Translations under genes and position numbers: made by a program
Source: CAYNNP01 sp964398215
Lineage (GTDB): Bacteria; Planctomycetota; Planctomycetia; Pirellulales; Pirellulaceae
DNA length: 44,645 nucleotides
NCBI GenBank assembly: GCA_964398215.1
Contig: CAYNNP010000025.1
Coordinates: 1-44,645 of the forward strand
Direction of reading: 5' to 3'
Shown here: positions 1-11,159 of the stretch, in pieces
How positions within the stretch are numbered: the stretch's first letter is position 1
Layout of the letters: each line of letters begins with the position of its first letter
The notes under the pieces: generated by a model
What the model saw: the letters and a program-made list of their open reading frames with translations, nothing else
Told to the model about the DNA's origin: nothing
Database searches by the model: none

Positions 1-2
1 CG

Positions 3-1427
3 ACTCCCAAGCAATCAACGACTCCCAAAAAAACATCGCCTCCCAAAAAACCTGCTTCGACAAAAAAATCTTCCAAAGGCAAACCGACCAAGCCCGATGC
101 GTTGCCACAACCTAGTGCAGCACCCGAGTCCGATCCATTTCAGCTTTCCGAGCCCATCAAGCGTCCGGCTCCGACCAACGTTGGATCACCGGCTTTGAGC
201 GGCGCGGACCAGGCGGCGCTGGATGAATTCGGTGGACTGGATGAATTTACGAGCGGCGTGGAGCCTCTGCCGAGTTCGAGTTCGAAGACGCCGGCGAGTT
301 CGCCGCCTGCAGATGATCCATTCGGTGAGTTGCCTGACGTGCCTCCCGCGCCGTCAGTGCCTCGAAAAAAACGCCCCGACAACGTTGCTGCTCCACAGCC
401 AACCGCGGCGCAGCCTGTGGAGTTTGAAACGGATTTTCGAGTGAAGTGCAATGTTTGCGGTTCACTCTTGTATGCCAAAGCGTCTCAGTCTGGAAAACAA
501 ATCAAATGCAGTGACTGTTACTCGCTGATGACGGTGCCACCGCCGCCCAAGAAAAAACAGAAGCCCGCAAAAGTCGACATTTCCAAAGCCAAGGTAATGC
601 CGCTAGAAGAATCAACGGTTGCCGAACGCAAAGATCCTTATTTGAAATCGGCAGAGGATTTGTTGCGAGATGCTGAATCGACAGCAGAAGAGTCGGAGCC
701 GCCGAACTACGACGACCCGGACATAAAAGAATGGGCGATGAACGTCTTTGGAATCTTTCTTGATTTGGGCGTGATTCTGCACTGGCTGATTTTGTCAACT
801 TTGTTTGCCATCCCGGCTTACTTTGCGATCAGTTGGGAACACCCGATCTTGCGAATCGGGGTGATGGCTGGCGCGATCATGCTCTCGGCACTGATGGTTG
901 CGTGCGGGTTCGCAATCATGATCTCGGTATCGAACCAAGAAGACCGAGTAGAGGAATGGCCCGAAGCTGACCCCATTGGCTGGATGGATCAGTTGTTTGT
1001 GGCGCTCGCCGCGGCGGCACTGGCTGCTGCGCCGGCGTACATGCTGGGATACGTGACAGCTGGCGCGGGTATGTTGACGGTGTTTTTTACGATGGCATCG
1101 ATCTATGCGCTGTTCCCGTTCTTTCTGTTATCAATGTTGGATATGGGAAGCGTGTTCACTCCGTTTTCGCCGGAAGTCGCCCGTAGCACGACGCGTTGCC
1201 AAGAATCGTGGGGCGGATTTTACTTTTCCGCTGGATTGCTGTTCGCAGCGCTCTTTGTTTTCTTTTTTGCGATTTCGCAGGCAGAGAATCTTGCGGGCGT
1301 CGTAGCGATCGGAATCTTTGCAGCGATCGCAGTCGCGTTCATGTATTTTTCGATGCTGGGACGGTTGGCGTACGCAATCGGCCAAGAAGTAAATGAGCCG
1401 CGAGCCAAGAAGTCTGAACAAGAATAG
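3..1427 (+). CDS. Zinc-ribbon multi-pass membrane protein (5' end outside window)
   Basis: The reading frame is open from the window edge with no ATG. The first ~33 codons are Lys/Pro/Thr/Ser-rich and continue the Pro/Ala-rich composition that follows, so the gene most likely begins upstream; a TTG at 102 is the only obvious internal start. A disordered N-terminal half is followed by a CxxC...CxxC ribbon (about 443-525, CNVCG and CSDCY) of the MJ0042 finger-like type common in planctomycetes. The C-terminal half, from about 730, holds several hydrophobic segments that make it a polytopic inner-membrane protein, and the end is short and charged. The ribbon probably binds one zinc on the cytoplasmic side. 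I cannot assign a substrate or pathway. The next gene, clpC, is 548 bases away and is not in the same operon. Confidence 0.8.
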   Translation, partial: TPKQSTTPKKTSPPKKPASTKKSSKGKPTKPDALPQPSAAPESDPFQLSEPIKRPAPTNVGSPALSGADQAALDEFGGLDEFTSGVEPLPSSSSKTPASSPPADDPFGELPDVPPAPSVPRKKRPDNVAAPQPTAAQPVEFETDFRVKCNVCGSLLYAKASQSGKQIKCSDCYSLMTVPPPPKKKQKPAKVDISKAKVMPLEESTVAERKDPYLKSAEDLLRDAESTAEESEPPNYDDPDIKEWAMNVFGIFLDLGVILHWLILSTLFAIPAYFAISWEHPILRIGVMAGAIMLSALMVACGFAIMISVSNQEDRVEEWPEADPIGWMDQLFVALAAAALAAAPAYMLGYVTAGAGMLTVFFTMASIYALFPFFLLSMLDMGSVFTPFSPEVARSTTRCQESWGGFYFSAGLLFAALFVFFFAISQAENLAGVVAIGIFAAIAVAFMYFSMLGRLAYAIGQEVNEPRAKKSEQE

Positions 1428-1736
1428 CCTGCAGCGGATAGCTAGCGATCCAGGTTGGGCCCGAAAGCCAGCGACCGCGGGCGGTGGTTCAAGTGTTCAG
1501 GAAGTGTGACTTGCGGCTGACATTTCTGCCGAATTGACATCATGACGCCAAGCAAACGGTTCTGATTTGGCCGCCGAAACGTCGATCAAGGGGCAACGAG
1601 CAAGAAAAAAACATGCTTCTTTTTTGTCAAGGACGCTCGAAACCAACGTTTTACGACATTCAATCGAAAAACCTCCTATCCCAGGGTTTTCGCTCAACCG
1701 ATAAAATCGTTATTGAATGAACGAAAGCCCAACGTC

Positions 1737-1779
1737 ACTTAGTGGATCTGGTACCAAAGTTGGCACCACTAGCCTAAGT
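1737..1779. repeat. 43-base imperfect inverted repeat upstream of clpC
   Basis: The arms are ACTTAG (1737-1742) with CTAAGT (1774-1779), and TGGTACCAA (1749-1757) with TTGGCACCA (1760-1768). The inner arms differ at one base and are separated by only AG. The whole can fold into one long interrupted stem. It could be an operator, a terminator remnant or a dispersed intergenic element. It is not followed by a T-run, so an intrinsic terminator is unlikely. Confidence 0.5.
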
Positions 1780-1859
1780 GCGACGCTATGGCGTAGGGTT
1801 TGCATATGCGTTGAATACCTATTTACTTCAGCCAGTTTGACAGGACCGTCGGGATGGCG

Positions 1860-1937
1860 GCGACACATCTTGTGTCGTAGGCGGTGGGAAACCACACCAA
1901 ATTGGGCATAAACGAACCGATTCCAGGCTTTGAGCCT
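1860..1937 (+). promoter_or_regulatory. Three short hairpins in the clpC leader
   Basis: The three hairpins are CGACACA-TCT-TGTGTCG at 1861-1877 (perfect 7-bp stem), GTGG-GAAA-CCAC at 1884-1895 (GNRA-type loop) and AGGCT-TTG-AGCCT at 1925-1937. All lie within 120 bases of the clpC start. The first could equally be a DNA operator for a stress regulator. Expression control of clpC is inference; the stems themselves are read directly. Confidence 0.35.
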
Positions 1938-1975
1938 CTTTCGGATCGGACTGACCTAGCACACTGAGAAAAACT

Positions 1976-4621
<2,646 letters not shown>

Positions 4622-4649
4622 CACTTGCTAACAGAAACGATAGATCTTC

Positions 4650-4684
4650 AAACAACTCGGTGGTTTTCGCCGAGTTGTTTTCGT
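4650..4684 (+). terminator. Intrinsic terminator after clpC, probably bidirectional
   Basis: Perfect 10-bp stem AACAACTCGG (4651-4660) / CCGAGTTGTT (4670-4679) with a 9-base loop, followed by TTTTCGTTT. It lies 30 bases after the clpC stop. The opposite strand also has T residues after the stem, so it may also end the convergent sulfatase transcript. Confidence 0.85.
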
Positions 4685-4709
4685 TTACCGTTTACCGTTT
4701 ACCGTTTGC
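4682..4709. repeat. Four tandem 7-base units, CGTTTAC
   Basis: CGTTTAC occurs three times exactly (4682-4702) and once as CGTTTGC (4703-4709), starting in the T-rich tail of the clpC terminator. It is a short slippage-type tandem repeat. No function is visible. Confidence 0.8.
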
Positions 4710-4738
4710 AGATGCGGCGGATTTGAAGAGTCTTGACC

Positions 4739-4765
4739 ACGAAATACACGAAGCACACGAAAGAA
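4739..4765. repeat. 9-base periodic ACGAA repeat
   Basis: Three units of nine bases: ACGAAATAC, ACGAAGCAC, ACGAAAGAA. The type 'accacgaaatacacgaa' recalls degenerate intergenic repeats that I have seen described as common in many environmental bacteria; that link is from memory. A related motif lies at 40114-40155. Confidence 0.55.
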
Positions 4766-4808
4766 GAAGCGAAAGGGAAAGACCGTGTAATCAGGTGTTG
4801 CGGACTGT

Positions 4809-6623
4809 CTATTCATTGTCCACTTTCCTTAGAAACAATCGATTCAACCGCAACACTTCGGTGCCATGAGCGTCAACGACTTCGGCTTTCAGTGTTGCTG
4901 GGCCTTTGGGAAGCCTGAAGGTTCCCAGCGTCGTCCGGGTAAACACGTCAGCCGATGGCGTTGCGGGTGGCGTTACGTTAATCGACTGGCCAGCGACAGT
5001 GAAGCGAATTGTGCCGCCACCGCGCGCTGACTTTGCATAACTCAATTCGGCTTTGTACTCGCCCGGCTGCACCACGTCCAAATCCCAAGTTGCATTTTCA
5101 CCGGCGGTCTTCCAGCCTTCGATGGTATCCCAGTCATAGCCATGAAAAACGTACTGGATGTTCTCGCCTTGCCACTTTGCCCAACTCGACTGGATCTCGA
5201 CGTGCGGTTCGTCTGGATGACCAACCGGGATTGCAACCGGTTTGTAGGTAACTCCATTGGTGACGTCATCGAACCATCGCAAGAACTCCTTGCGCAGACG
5301 CTTGGCAACTTGCGGATGTTGCTTGATCAGGTTCTTGGATTCACCTAAATCGTTCTCCAGATCATAAAGCTTCCAGTTCTTCTGCGTCGGAGTATTGGCA
5401 TTCACTGCTGCATCTGCAGAAACCCTTTGCCCCGGACCTGTGCGCGAGACTTGGCAGGCAAGTTTCCATCGCTGGTCCGAGATTGACCAACGATAATCCG
5501 GATTCGGAAAGTACCGATCCCAGGTGTGGTAGACGTATTCGTGGTGCGTCTTGCCTTCGCCTCGTTTCAACATTGAAACCAAGCTCTTGCCGTCAATTTT
5601 GCGATCGTTCGGCAAAGCGACGCCAGCAAGTTCACAAAACGTCGGAAACAAATCAACGTGTGAACACTGTGCTTTGATTTTGCCGCCCTGCGGAAAGTGT
5701 TTCGGCCAACGCACAAAAAGCGGCACGCGGACACCGCCTTCGTAGATCGACGATTTCCCAGACTTCAATCCGGCCTTGAAATGCTTGCTGACACCGCCGT
5801 TGTCGGTCATGAATACGACCACTGTGTTTTCAGCCAACTCATTGTCATCCAACGTCTTTAGCAGCCGCCCAACATTTTGATCGATGATGTCGATCATCGC
5901 GTAGATACGGGCGTCACGAAGTGCCAAACCGCGTTTCAGGTACTTGTTGATGTACTCTTCGCCGCGCGGTTGCCCTTCGTGGCTGGTGCCAACAACAAAG
6001 GGCGAGTGCGGTGCATTGAAGGGCACATAGCAAAACCATGGTTGCTGGCCACTGGTTTCAATGAACTCGATTGCCGCATCGGTAAACAAGTCCGTGACAT
6101 ACTTTCGTGCTTCGACAGGCTTGCCGTTGTGGACGATCTGATCGGGATAAGAATACTCGTCGATATGGCCATGGTAGTGGCCGAGGAATTCATCAAAACC
6201 ACGATGGTGTGGTTGATACGGCGCGTACTTGCCAAGATGCCATTTGCCGAAGCAGCCTGTTCGGTAGCCAGCTTTTTTTAGCATTTCTGCGATCGTGATC
6301 TCATTGACACTCATCGTGTCGCCACCGAATCGCGTGTTGTACAAACCCGTTCGAAAGCAGTAGCGTCCAGTCATCAACCCCGCACGCGTGGGGGCACAAA
6401 CCGGTGCAGCATAGAACCGCTGGAAATCGACGCCATCGCCAGCCAGTTGATCTAGCACGGGAGTATCAATGTCCTTGTTGCCTCGCATTCCCAAATCCCA
6501 CCAGCCTTGGTCGTCGGTCAGAACGAACAAGATGTTCGGCTTTTGGGCAGCAAATGCAACTGACGAAAACACAAGGCCAATGCATAACTGAAATATGATT
6601 CTTTTGTTGACCGTTTTTGGCAT
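4809..6623 (-). CDS. Secreted sulfatase with C-terminal beta-rich appendage
   Basis: Hydrolyses sulfate esters, probably from sulfated algal polysaccharide, in the periplasm or outside. An N-terminal signal peptide ends near residue 25 (VAFA-AQ). The core starts with PNILFVLTDDQG, whose Asp pair binds calcium. The formylglycine site is C76-A-P-T-R80, so a maturation enzyme encoded elsewhere is required. GKWHLGK, the downstream NAPHSPF and FMTDNGG are typical of the family. The core ends near residue 490. The last ~110 residues form a separate beta-rich segment (WDTIEGWKTAGENATWDLDV...) that looks like a carbohydrate-binding type domain; that is inference. The total of 604 residues is longer than a bare arylsulfatase. 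The gene is divergent from the PSD1/DUF1501 pair across 243 bases, which suggests shared control. The exact sulfated substrate cannot be told. Confidence 0.93.
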   Translation of the reverse strand: MPKTVNKRIIFQLCIGLVFSSVAFAAQKPNILFVLTDDQGWWDLGMRGNKDIDTPVLDQLAGDGVDFQRFYAAPVCAPTRAGLMTGRYCFRTGLYNTRFGGDTMSVNEITIAEMLKKAGYRTGCFGKWHLGKYAPYQPHHRGFDEFLGHYHGHIDEYSYPDQIVHNGKPVEARKYVTDLFTDAAIEFIETSGQQPWFCYVPFNAPHSPFVVGTSHEGQPRGEEYINKYLKRGLALRDARIYAMIDIIDQNVGRLLKTLDDNELAENTVVVFMTDNGGVSKHFKAGLKSGKSSIYEGGVRVPLFVRWPKHFPQGGKIKAQCSHVDLFPTFCELAGVALPNDRKIDGKSLVSMLKRGEGKTHHEYVYHTWDRYFPNPDYRWSISDQRWKLACQVSRTGPGQRVSADAAVNANTPTQKNWKLYDLENDLGESKNLIKQHPQVAKRLRKEFLRWFDDVTNGVTYKPVAIPVGHPDEPHVEIQSSWAKWQGENIQYVFHGYDWDTIEGWKTAGENATWDLDVVQPGEYKAELSYAKSARGGGTIRFTVAGQSINVTPPATPSADVFTRTTLGTFRLPKGPATLKAEVVDAHGTEVLRLNRLFLRKVDNE

Positions 6624-6670
6624 CGAAAAACTCGTTTGGATCGAATCGTGTTGCTGTTTTCTGGACGCTG

Positions 6671-6702
6671 ATCATAACCCAATGGATCGGGTTGGTTACA
6701 AT
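6671..6702. promoter_or_regulatory. Putative divergent promoter with small palindrome
   Basis: The palindrome AACCC-N8-GGGTT (6676-6693) lies between a minus-strand -10-like TATGAT (complement of 6671-6676) and a -35-like TTGTAA (complement of 6696-6701). The 19-base spacing is long. A plus-strand TACAAT lies at 6697-6702. The site could serve the sulfatase, the PSD1 gene or both. It is weak and read by eye. Confidence 0.3.
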
Positions 6703-6866
6703 GTAGATCGTGCGTCCTAGAATGTGTGTGATCCCAGCACGGAGCAGCTAACAAGCTGGAACGGTGCTTGCCCTGGATCGCAGATGCAGTGGAATTGGTT
6801 AGCGGCTAAAATCCCAGTGGATACGTTTTGTCGAAAAATAAAGCTCCCGCTCTCTTTATCGAATCC

Positions 6867-9650
6867 ATGATCTTTCCTTCGTTGATCCGGTTTGTTGTCA
6901 CGCTGAGTTTCGCTCTGTGCTTGAGCGTGGGCGTAAACGTTACTTACGGGCAAGAGCAGGGAGCGTCCGGCGCCGACAAACTTTTCACACTCAAGGTGCT
7001 GCCGCTGCTAAAAGAAAAGTGCTTTGGTTGTCATGGTACGGATCCAGATGATTTGAAAGGCGACTATGACGTCCGTACACGCGCAGCTTTGATTCGTGGT
7101 GGCGAGTCGGAGGAAGCGGCTGTTATTCCCGGCAAGCCTGACGAAAGCCCATTTTTCCATGCGATCAATTGGGATGGGCTGGAGATGCCGCCAAAAGAGA
7201 ATGATCGGCTGAGCGCTGAGCAAATCAAACTGGTTAAGCAGTGGATCGAATCCGGCGCTGGCTGGCCATCAAAAGAGCGGCAGGAACAGATTCGCAAAGC
7301 TGAATGGTCCGTCAAAGAGAACGCTGACGGAGTATTGGTTTCAACAAGCGGCGGCCTGTCCGATGAGTGGACTTATCGACGTTACCAAAAGGAAACGATT
7401 TGGGCTTTCTTGCCTGTCGCTTCCAAGTTTTCGCACCGATCGATTGACGGTTTCATTGATCAGCGTTTAGCGGAAAACGATTTGTCACCGGCGCCGCAGG
7501 CCAAACCCGAACAACTCATTCGCCGTGCCACTTACGATCTGATTGGACTGCCACCAACGCCAAGTCAAACCCAAGAATTCTTAGCCGCCTGGGAGCAGGA
7601 CGCTGACGCAGCTTGGTCAGCCTTGATCGATCGATTGCTAGAGAGTAATCACTATGGCGAACGTTGGGGGCAACACTGGCTGGACATCGTTCGCTACGCG
7701 GATACGTCCGGATTTTCAAATGACTACGAACGCTCGAACGCTTGGCGATACCGCGACTACGTGATTCGTTCGTTTAACAATGACAAACGTTACGACGACT
7801 TTATCAAGGAGCAGATCGCCGGCGACGAGTTGAAACCGGGTGATCCGGAGTCCGCCGTTTCCACCGGTTTCTTGCGAATGGGACCTTGGGGAACACAAAT
7901 GATCCCTGCTGAAGAGGCACGGCAGATTTATCGGGATGATGTGGTTCACTCAGTCGGGCAATCGTTCCTTTCGATGCCAATGCGTTGCTGCAAGTGCCAT
8001 GATCACAAGTTTGATCCGATACCAACGCGGGACTACTACCGGATGTATGCGACATTCGCGGCAACGCAACCCGCTGAGATGCCGGTCGAGTTTTTGCCAG
8101 AAGAGAATCTGAATCGGTTTTCAGAACAAAAGGAGTTTGTCAACTTTCTGTGGGACCATTCACGCACAAAACGCGATGCGTTGTACGAAAAACGAGAGGC
8201 AGCGGCCCGAAAGTGGTACAAGGAAAATGATTTACCGTACAAGAATGCGAACGCGAGGAAGAAAGATCCTGAAGACCAAAAGCCGATTCGCCACGTGGGA
8301 CTGACCGAAGACGAGCAGGGTCGCTTGAAAGTCCGTGAGCAAGACACATGGATTTGGGAGCGGCGAAAAGAACGTTTCATGCCGCTGGCGCAGAGTGTAT
8401 TTAATGGCAAGGATTCGAATCAGAACGCGCGCAAGTTACGAGCCAGTGCAAAGAACAAAGCCAAAGACTGGAAGCCAGAGTCGTCGATCTTTCTGGGCGG
8501 ATCGTATCAGGCGAAAGGACAGACCGTTTCACCAGGTGTGATCAGTGGTTGTGGCGTGCCAGTCCAGGGTGCTCCTGATGATGATCCATACGCGCTGCCG
8601 ACGACCATCAGTGGTCGCCGCTTGGCTTTAGCAAACTGGATTGCCGATCCAAGCAACCCGCTGACGGCGCGTTCGTTCGTGAATCGAATTTGGCAGCACC
8701 ACTTTGGCCATGGCATCGTCCGAACACCCAACAATTTCGGCGTCAAAGGGGCTGAGCCAAGTCATTTTGCGTTGTTAGATTTTCTGGCAAACGACTTCGT
8801 TGTTGGTGGGTGGAAAACAAAACGAATTCATAAACAAATCATGATGTCGGAGGCTTACCGCAGGAGCACGACGCATCCGAATCGAAAGAAGCTGGATGCA
8901 ACCGATCCCGATAACCGATTGTTGGGACGTTTCATGCCACGACGTCTTACCGCAGAAGAAATTCGCGACAGCATGTTGGCTGTGAGCGGTGAATTGAATC
9001 GTGAGTACGGCGGCTTGCCTGCGATGCCGGAAATCAATCAGGAGGTTGCCATGGAACCGCGGATGATTCAGTTTTCGATCGCGCCTGCCTATCAGCCCTC
9101 ACGGACTCCGGAGGAACGTAATCGGCGCTCGATCTACTGCTATCGAGTACGCGGTCAATCGGACCCATTCCTTGAAGTCCTGAACAAGCCAAACCCGAAC
9201 GACTCGTGCGAAGTCCGTGACACAGCGGCCGTTTCACCGCAAGCTTTCACATTGTTCAACAGTGATTTGACGGCGGATCGATCCATTGCTTTGGCACTGC
9301 GCGTTCAAGCGGAGGCGAAGGATTTGCCGGCGCAGATTGAACGTGCTTTTCTATTGGCCCTTGGACGCAAACCGTCAAAAGCCGAGCAAGAACGTTTGAC
9401 TGCCTACGTCAAGGAAATGGCGATCTATCATGCTAAGCAAACGCCCAAACCGGTAGTTTACCCAACGCAAATCACGCGATCTTTGGTGGAAGAATTTACG
9501 GGCAAGGAATTTGAGTACGAAGAGATTCTGCCGGTCTTTGAAAATTATGTCGCCGACACAAAACCCGATTCGGTCAGCCCAGATACTCGTGGGCTAGCTG
9601 ACCTTTGCCTGCTGTTGTTGAACACCAACGAATTTATCTACGTTTATTGA
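6867..9650 (+). CDS. Planctomycete cytochrome C / DUF1549 / DUF1553 protein (PSD1 type)
   Basis: Large exported protein of a family expanded in planctomycetes; its biochemical role is not established. I chose ATG 6867 because a signal peptide starts there (MIFPSLIRFVVTLSFALCL, cleavage before QEQG); a TTG at 6828 would add 13 residues. After the signal comes a planctomycete cytochrome domain with C52-F-G-C55-H56. DUF1549 follows from about residue 188, with GERWGQHW and a second CxxCH (C374-C-K-C377-H378) in a CHDHKFDP motif. DUF1553 runs from about 580 (NPLTARSFVNRIW) to the typical ending LLNTNEFIYVY. The length, 927 residues, is usual. A DUF1501 gene follows after 13 bases, the standard partner, so the two probably form an operon and act together. 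The divergent sulfatase suggests a link to polysaccharide use, which is inference. Confidence 0.93.
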   Translation: MIFPSLIRFVVTLSFALCLSVGVNVTYGQEQGASGADKLFTLKVLPLLKEKCFGCHGTDPDDLKGDYDVRTRAALIRGGESEEAAVIPGKPDESPFFHAINWDGLEMPPKENDRLSAEQIKLVKQWIESGAGWPSKERQEQIRKAEWSVKENADGVLVSTSGGLSDEWTYRRYQKETIWAFLPVASKFSHRSIDGFIDQRLAENDLSPAPQAKPEQLIRRATYDLIGLPPTPSQTQEFLAAWEQDADAAWSALIDRLLESNHYGERWGQHWLDIVRYADTSGFSNDYERSNAWRYRDYVIRSFNNDKRYDDFIKEQIAGDELKPGDPESAVSTGFLRMGPWGTQMIPAEEARQIYRDDVVHSVGQSFLSMPMRCCKCHDHKFDPIPTRDYYRMYATFAATQPAEMPVEFLPEENLNRFSEQKEFVNFLWDHSRTKRDALYEKREAAARKWYKENDLPYKNANARKKDPEDQKPIRHVGLTEDEQGRLKVREQDTWIWERRKERFMPLAQSVFNGKDSNQNARKLRASAKNKAKDWKPESSIFLGGSYQAKGQTVSPGVISGCGVPVQGAPDDDPYALPTTISGRRLALANWIADPSNPLTARSFVNRIWQHHFGHGIVRTPNNFGVKGAEPSHFALLDFLANDFVVGGWKTKRIHKQIMMSEAYRRSTTHPNRKKLDATDPDNRLLGRFMPRRLTAEEIRDSMLAVSGELNREYGGLPAMPEINQEVAMEPRMIQFSIAPAYQPSRTPEERNRRSIYCYRVRGQSDPFLEVLNKPNPNDSCEVRDTAAVSPQAFTLFNSDLTADRSIALALRVQAEAKDLPAQIERAFLLALGRKPSKAEQERLTAYVKEMAIYHAKQTPKPVVYPTQITRSLVEEFTGKEFEYEEILPVFENYVADTKPDSVSPDTRGLADLCLLLLNTNEFIYVY

Positions 9651-9663
9651 TTGAAGCTGAGTA

Positions 9664-11079
9664 ATGAAAAATAGAAAAGAAAAAGCGACATTCAGTTTAC
9701 GTCCTTCCCGCCGCGAATTCGTCTACGGAACCGGCGCTTCGTTGGGCGCTTTGGCGCTGACGGATTTACTGGCCATTGAAAAAGGACCAGGACCGCTGGC
9801 GGCAAAGGCGCCGATGCATCCCGCCAAGGCAAAGGCCGTGATCATGTTGTTCATGGAAGGTGGCCCGAGCCAAGTCGATACGTTTGACCCGAAGCCTGAA
9901 TTGAATCGCCTGCATTTGACTGAATCCAAACGCACGGAAGGGTTGGCGACGGGCAAACGGTTTTACGTCGGAAGCCCGTTCAAGAGCCGAAAGGTGGGGC
10001 AGTCGGGAATCGACATGAGTGATCAATGGGAGCACTTGGCTGATCCTGAGGTGGCTGATGAACTGTGCGTGTACCGAGGTTGCCAAGCAGAGTCGTTGAA
10101 TCATCCCGAAGCGTTGTTGCACATGAATACGGGCAGTCGGCTGGGCGGTGATCCCGCGGTTGGTTCATGGATGACGTATGGGCTTGGCAGCGTGAACCAG
10201 AATTTGCCTGGATACGTTGTGATGACCGAACTGGCAGCACCCCAAGCCGGTTCGACGAATTGGTCAAATGGTTTTTTGCCAGCCTACTACCAAGGCACGA
10301 CGTTTCGGCCTCAGGGATCACCTATCTTGGATTTGAATCCGCAGGCGCATAAAACTCGGCAGCATCAGCGACGTGCACTGGATGAACTGGCGTTGTTGAA
10401 TCAATCGCACTTGGCGGCAAACAGCGAGCACGGTGAACTCGCGGCGCGGATGGAAAGCTACGAGTTGGCGTTCCGGATGCAAACGGCGGTTCCCGATATC
10501 GTCGACTTTAGCAAAGAACCCAAGCATGTGATCGAATCGTATGGGTTAGACGATGACCCGGAAAACATGTTTGCTCGGCAATGTTTGATGTCACGTCGAC
10601 TGGTCGAGCAAGGAGTCCGGTTTGTTCAGATTTTTTCTGGCGGATGGGATAGCCACGATTATTTGGAACGCGGCCATTCATCGCGTATCAAAAGCGTTGA
10701 CAAACCCATTGCGGCTTTGATCAAGGACTTGAAACGCTCCGGTATGCTGGAAGAAACCCTGGTTGTATGGACGGGCGAATTCGGCCGAACCCCTGACAAT
10801 AATTATCGAGGCGGCGTCACCTCCATTGGACGCGGCCATAATGTTGACGCAATGAACATGTGGTTCGCCGGTGGTGGTGTAAAAAAAGGGACGATCGTTG
10901 GTGCGACGAACGAGATTGGTGCCAAGGCTGTTGAGTGTGTTCATCCAATCCGCGATGTTCACGTAACGTTATTGCATCTGCTGGGGCTGAACGACAACAA
11001 ACTGACTTACTTCCATGGTGGTCGATACAAACAGTTGTCGCAATTTGGCGGCGAAGTCATTCAAGAGATCATCGCATAA
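9664..11079 (+). CDS. DUF1501 protein with Tat signal
   Basis: Exported protein of the alkaline phosphatase/sulfatase-like superfamily; the reaction is unknown. The N-terminus has a twin-arginine motif S-R16-R17-E-F followed by a hydrophobic stretch (GTGASLGALALTDLLA), so it is probably exported folded with a bound cofactor or metal. Typical family motifs are MEGGPSQVDTFDPKP near residue 60, GWDSHDYLERGH and GEFGRTP. The length of 471 residues is normal. It begins 13 bases after the PSD1 gene and is surely cotranscribed. A hairpin 40 bases after the stop may end the transcript. The physical partner is probably the preceding cytochrome-containing protein. Confidence 0.93.
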   Translation: MKNRKEKATFSLRPSRREFVYGTGASLGALALTDLLAIEKGPGPLAAKAPMHPAKAKAVIMLFMEGGPSQVDTFDPKPELNRLHLTESKRTEGLATGKRFYVGSPFKSRKVGQSGIDMSDQWEHLADPEVADELCVYRGCQAESLNHPEALLHMNTGSRLGGDPAVGSWMTYGLGSVNQNLPGYVVMTELAAPQAGSTNWSNGFLPAYYQGTTFRPQGSPILDLNPQAHKTRQHQRRALDELALLNQSHLAANSEHGELAARMESYELAFRMQTAVPDIVDFSKEPKHVIESYGLDDDPENMFARQCLMSRRLVEQGVRFVQIFSGGWDSHDYLERGHSSRIKSVDKPIAALIKDLKRSGMLEETLVVWTGEFGRTPDNNYRGGVTSIGRGHNVDAMNMWFAGGGVKKGTIVGATNEIGAKAVECVHPIRDVHVTLLHLLGLNDNKLTYFHGGRYKQLSQFGGEVIQEIIA

Positions 11080-11118
11080 AGGGCATCGCTGGCCCGACTG
11101 GCTTGCTTCAACGAGCAC

Positions 11119-11142
11119 AACCGGGTCGAACAATGACCGGTT
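11119..11142. terminator. Hairpin in the convergent gap between DUF1501 and cmoB
   Basis: AACCGG(G)TC pairs with GACCGGTT (11119-11127 with 11135-11142, one bulged G, 7-base loop), followed by TTTCGTT. It lies between two convergent genes only 80 bases apart and could serve both directions. Confidence 0.5.
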
Positions 11143-11159
11143 TCGTTAGCGGAACGTTC

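Larger units (their letters stand above)
1428..1975. other. Gene-free 548-base leader region before clpC
   Basis: I see no convincing gene here. Short frames on both strands lack composition or start signals. The right half holds a 43-base imperfect inverted repeat and three small hairpins (described separately), so this is probably the clpC promoter and 5' leader. A TTGACA hexamer lies at 1837-1842, but no good -10 follows at 16-18 bases. No CIRCE-type repeat is visible. Confidence 0.5.

Noticed and set aside
1597..1629. A-rich and T-rich tracts that might form a terminator or hairpin before clpC
   Set aside because: The two tracts are not exact inverses and there is no gene with a matching end position.
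1497..1911. Short frames in the clpC leader on both strands
   Set aside because: They lie across the inverted repeat, have no start signal or recognisable motif, and overlap each other.
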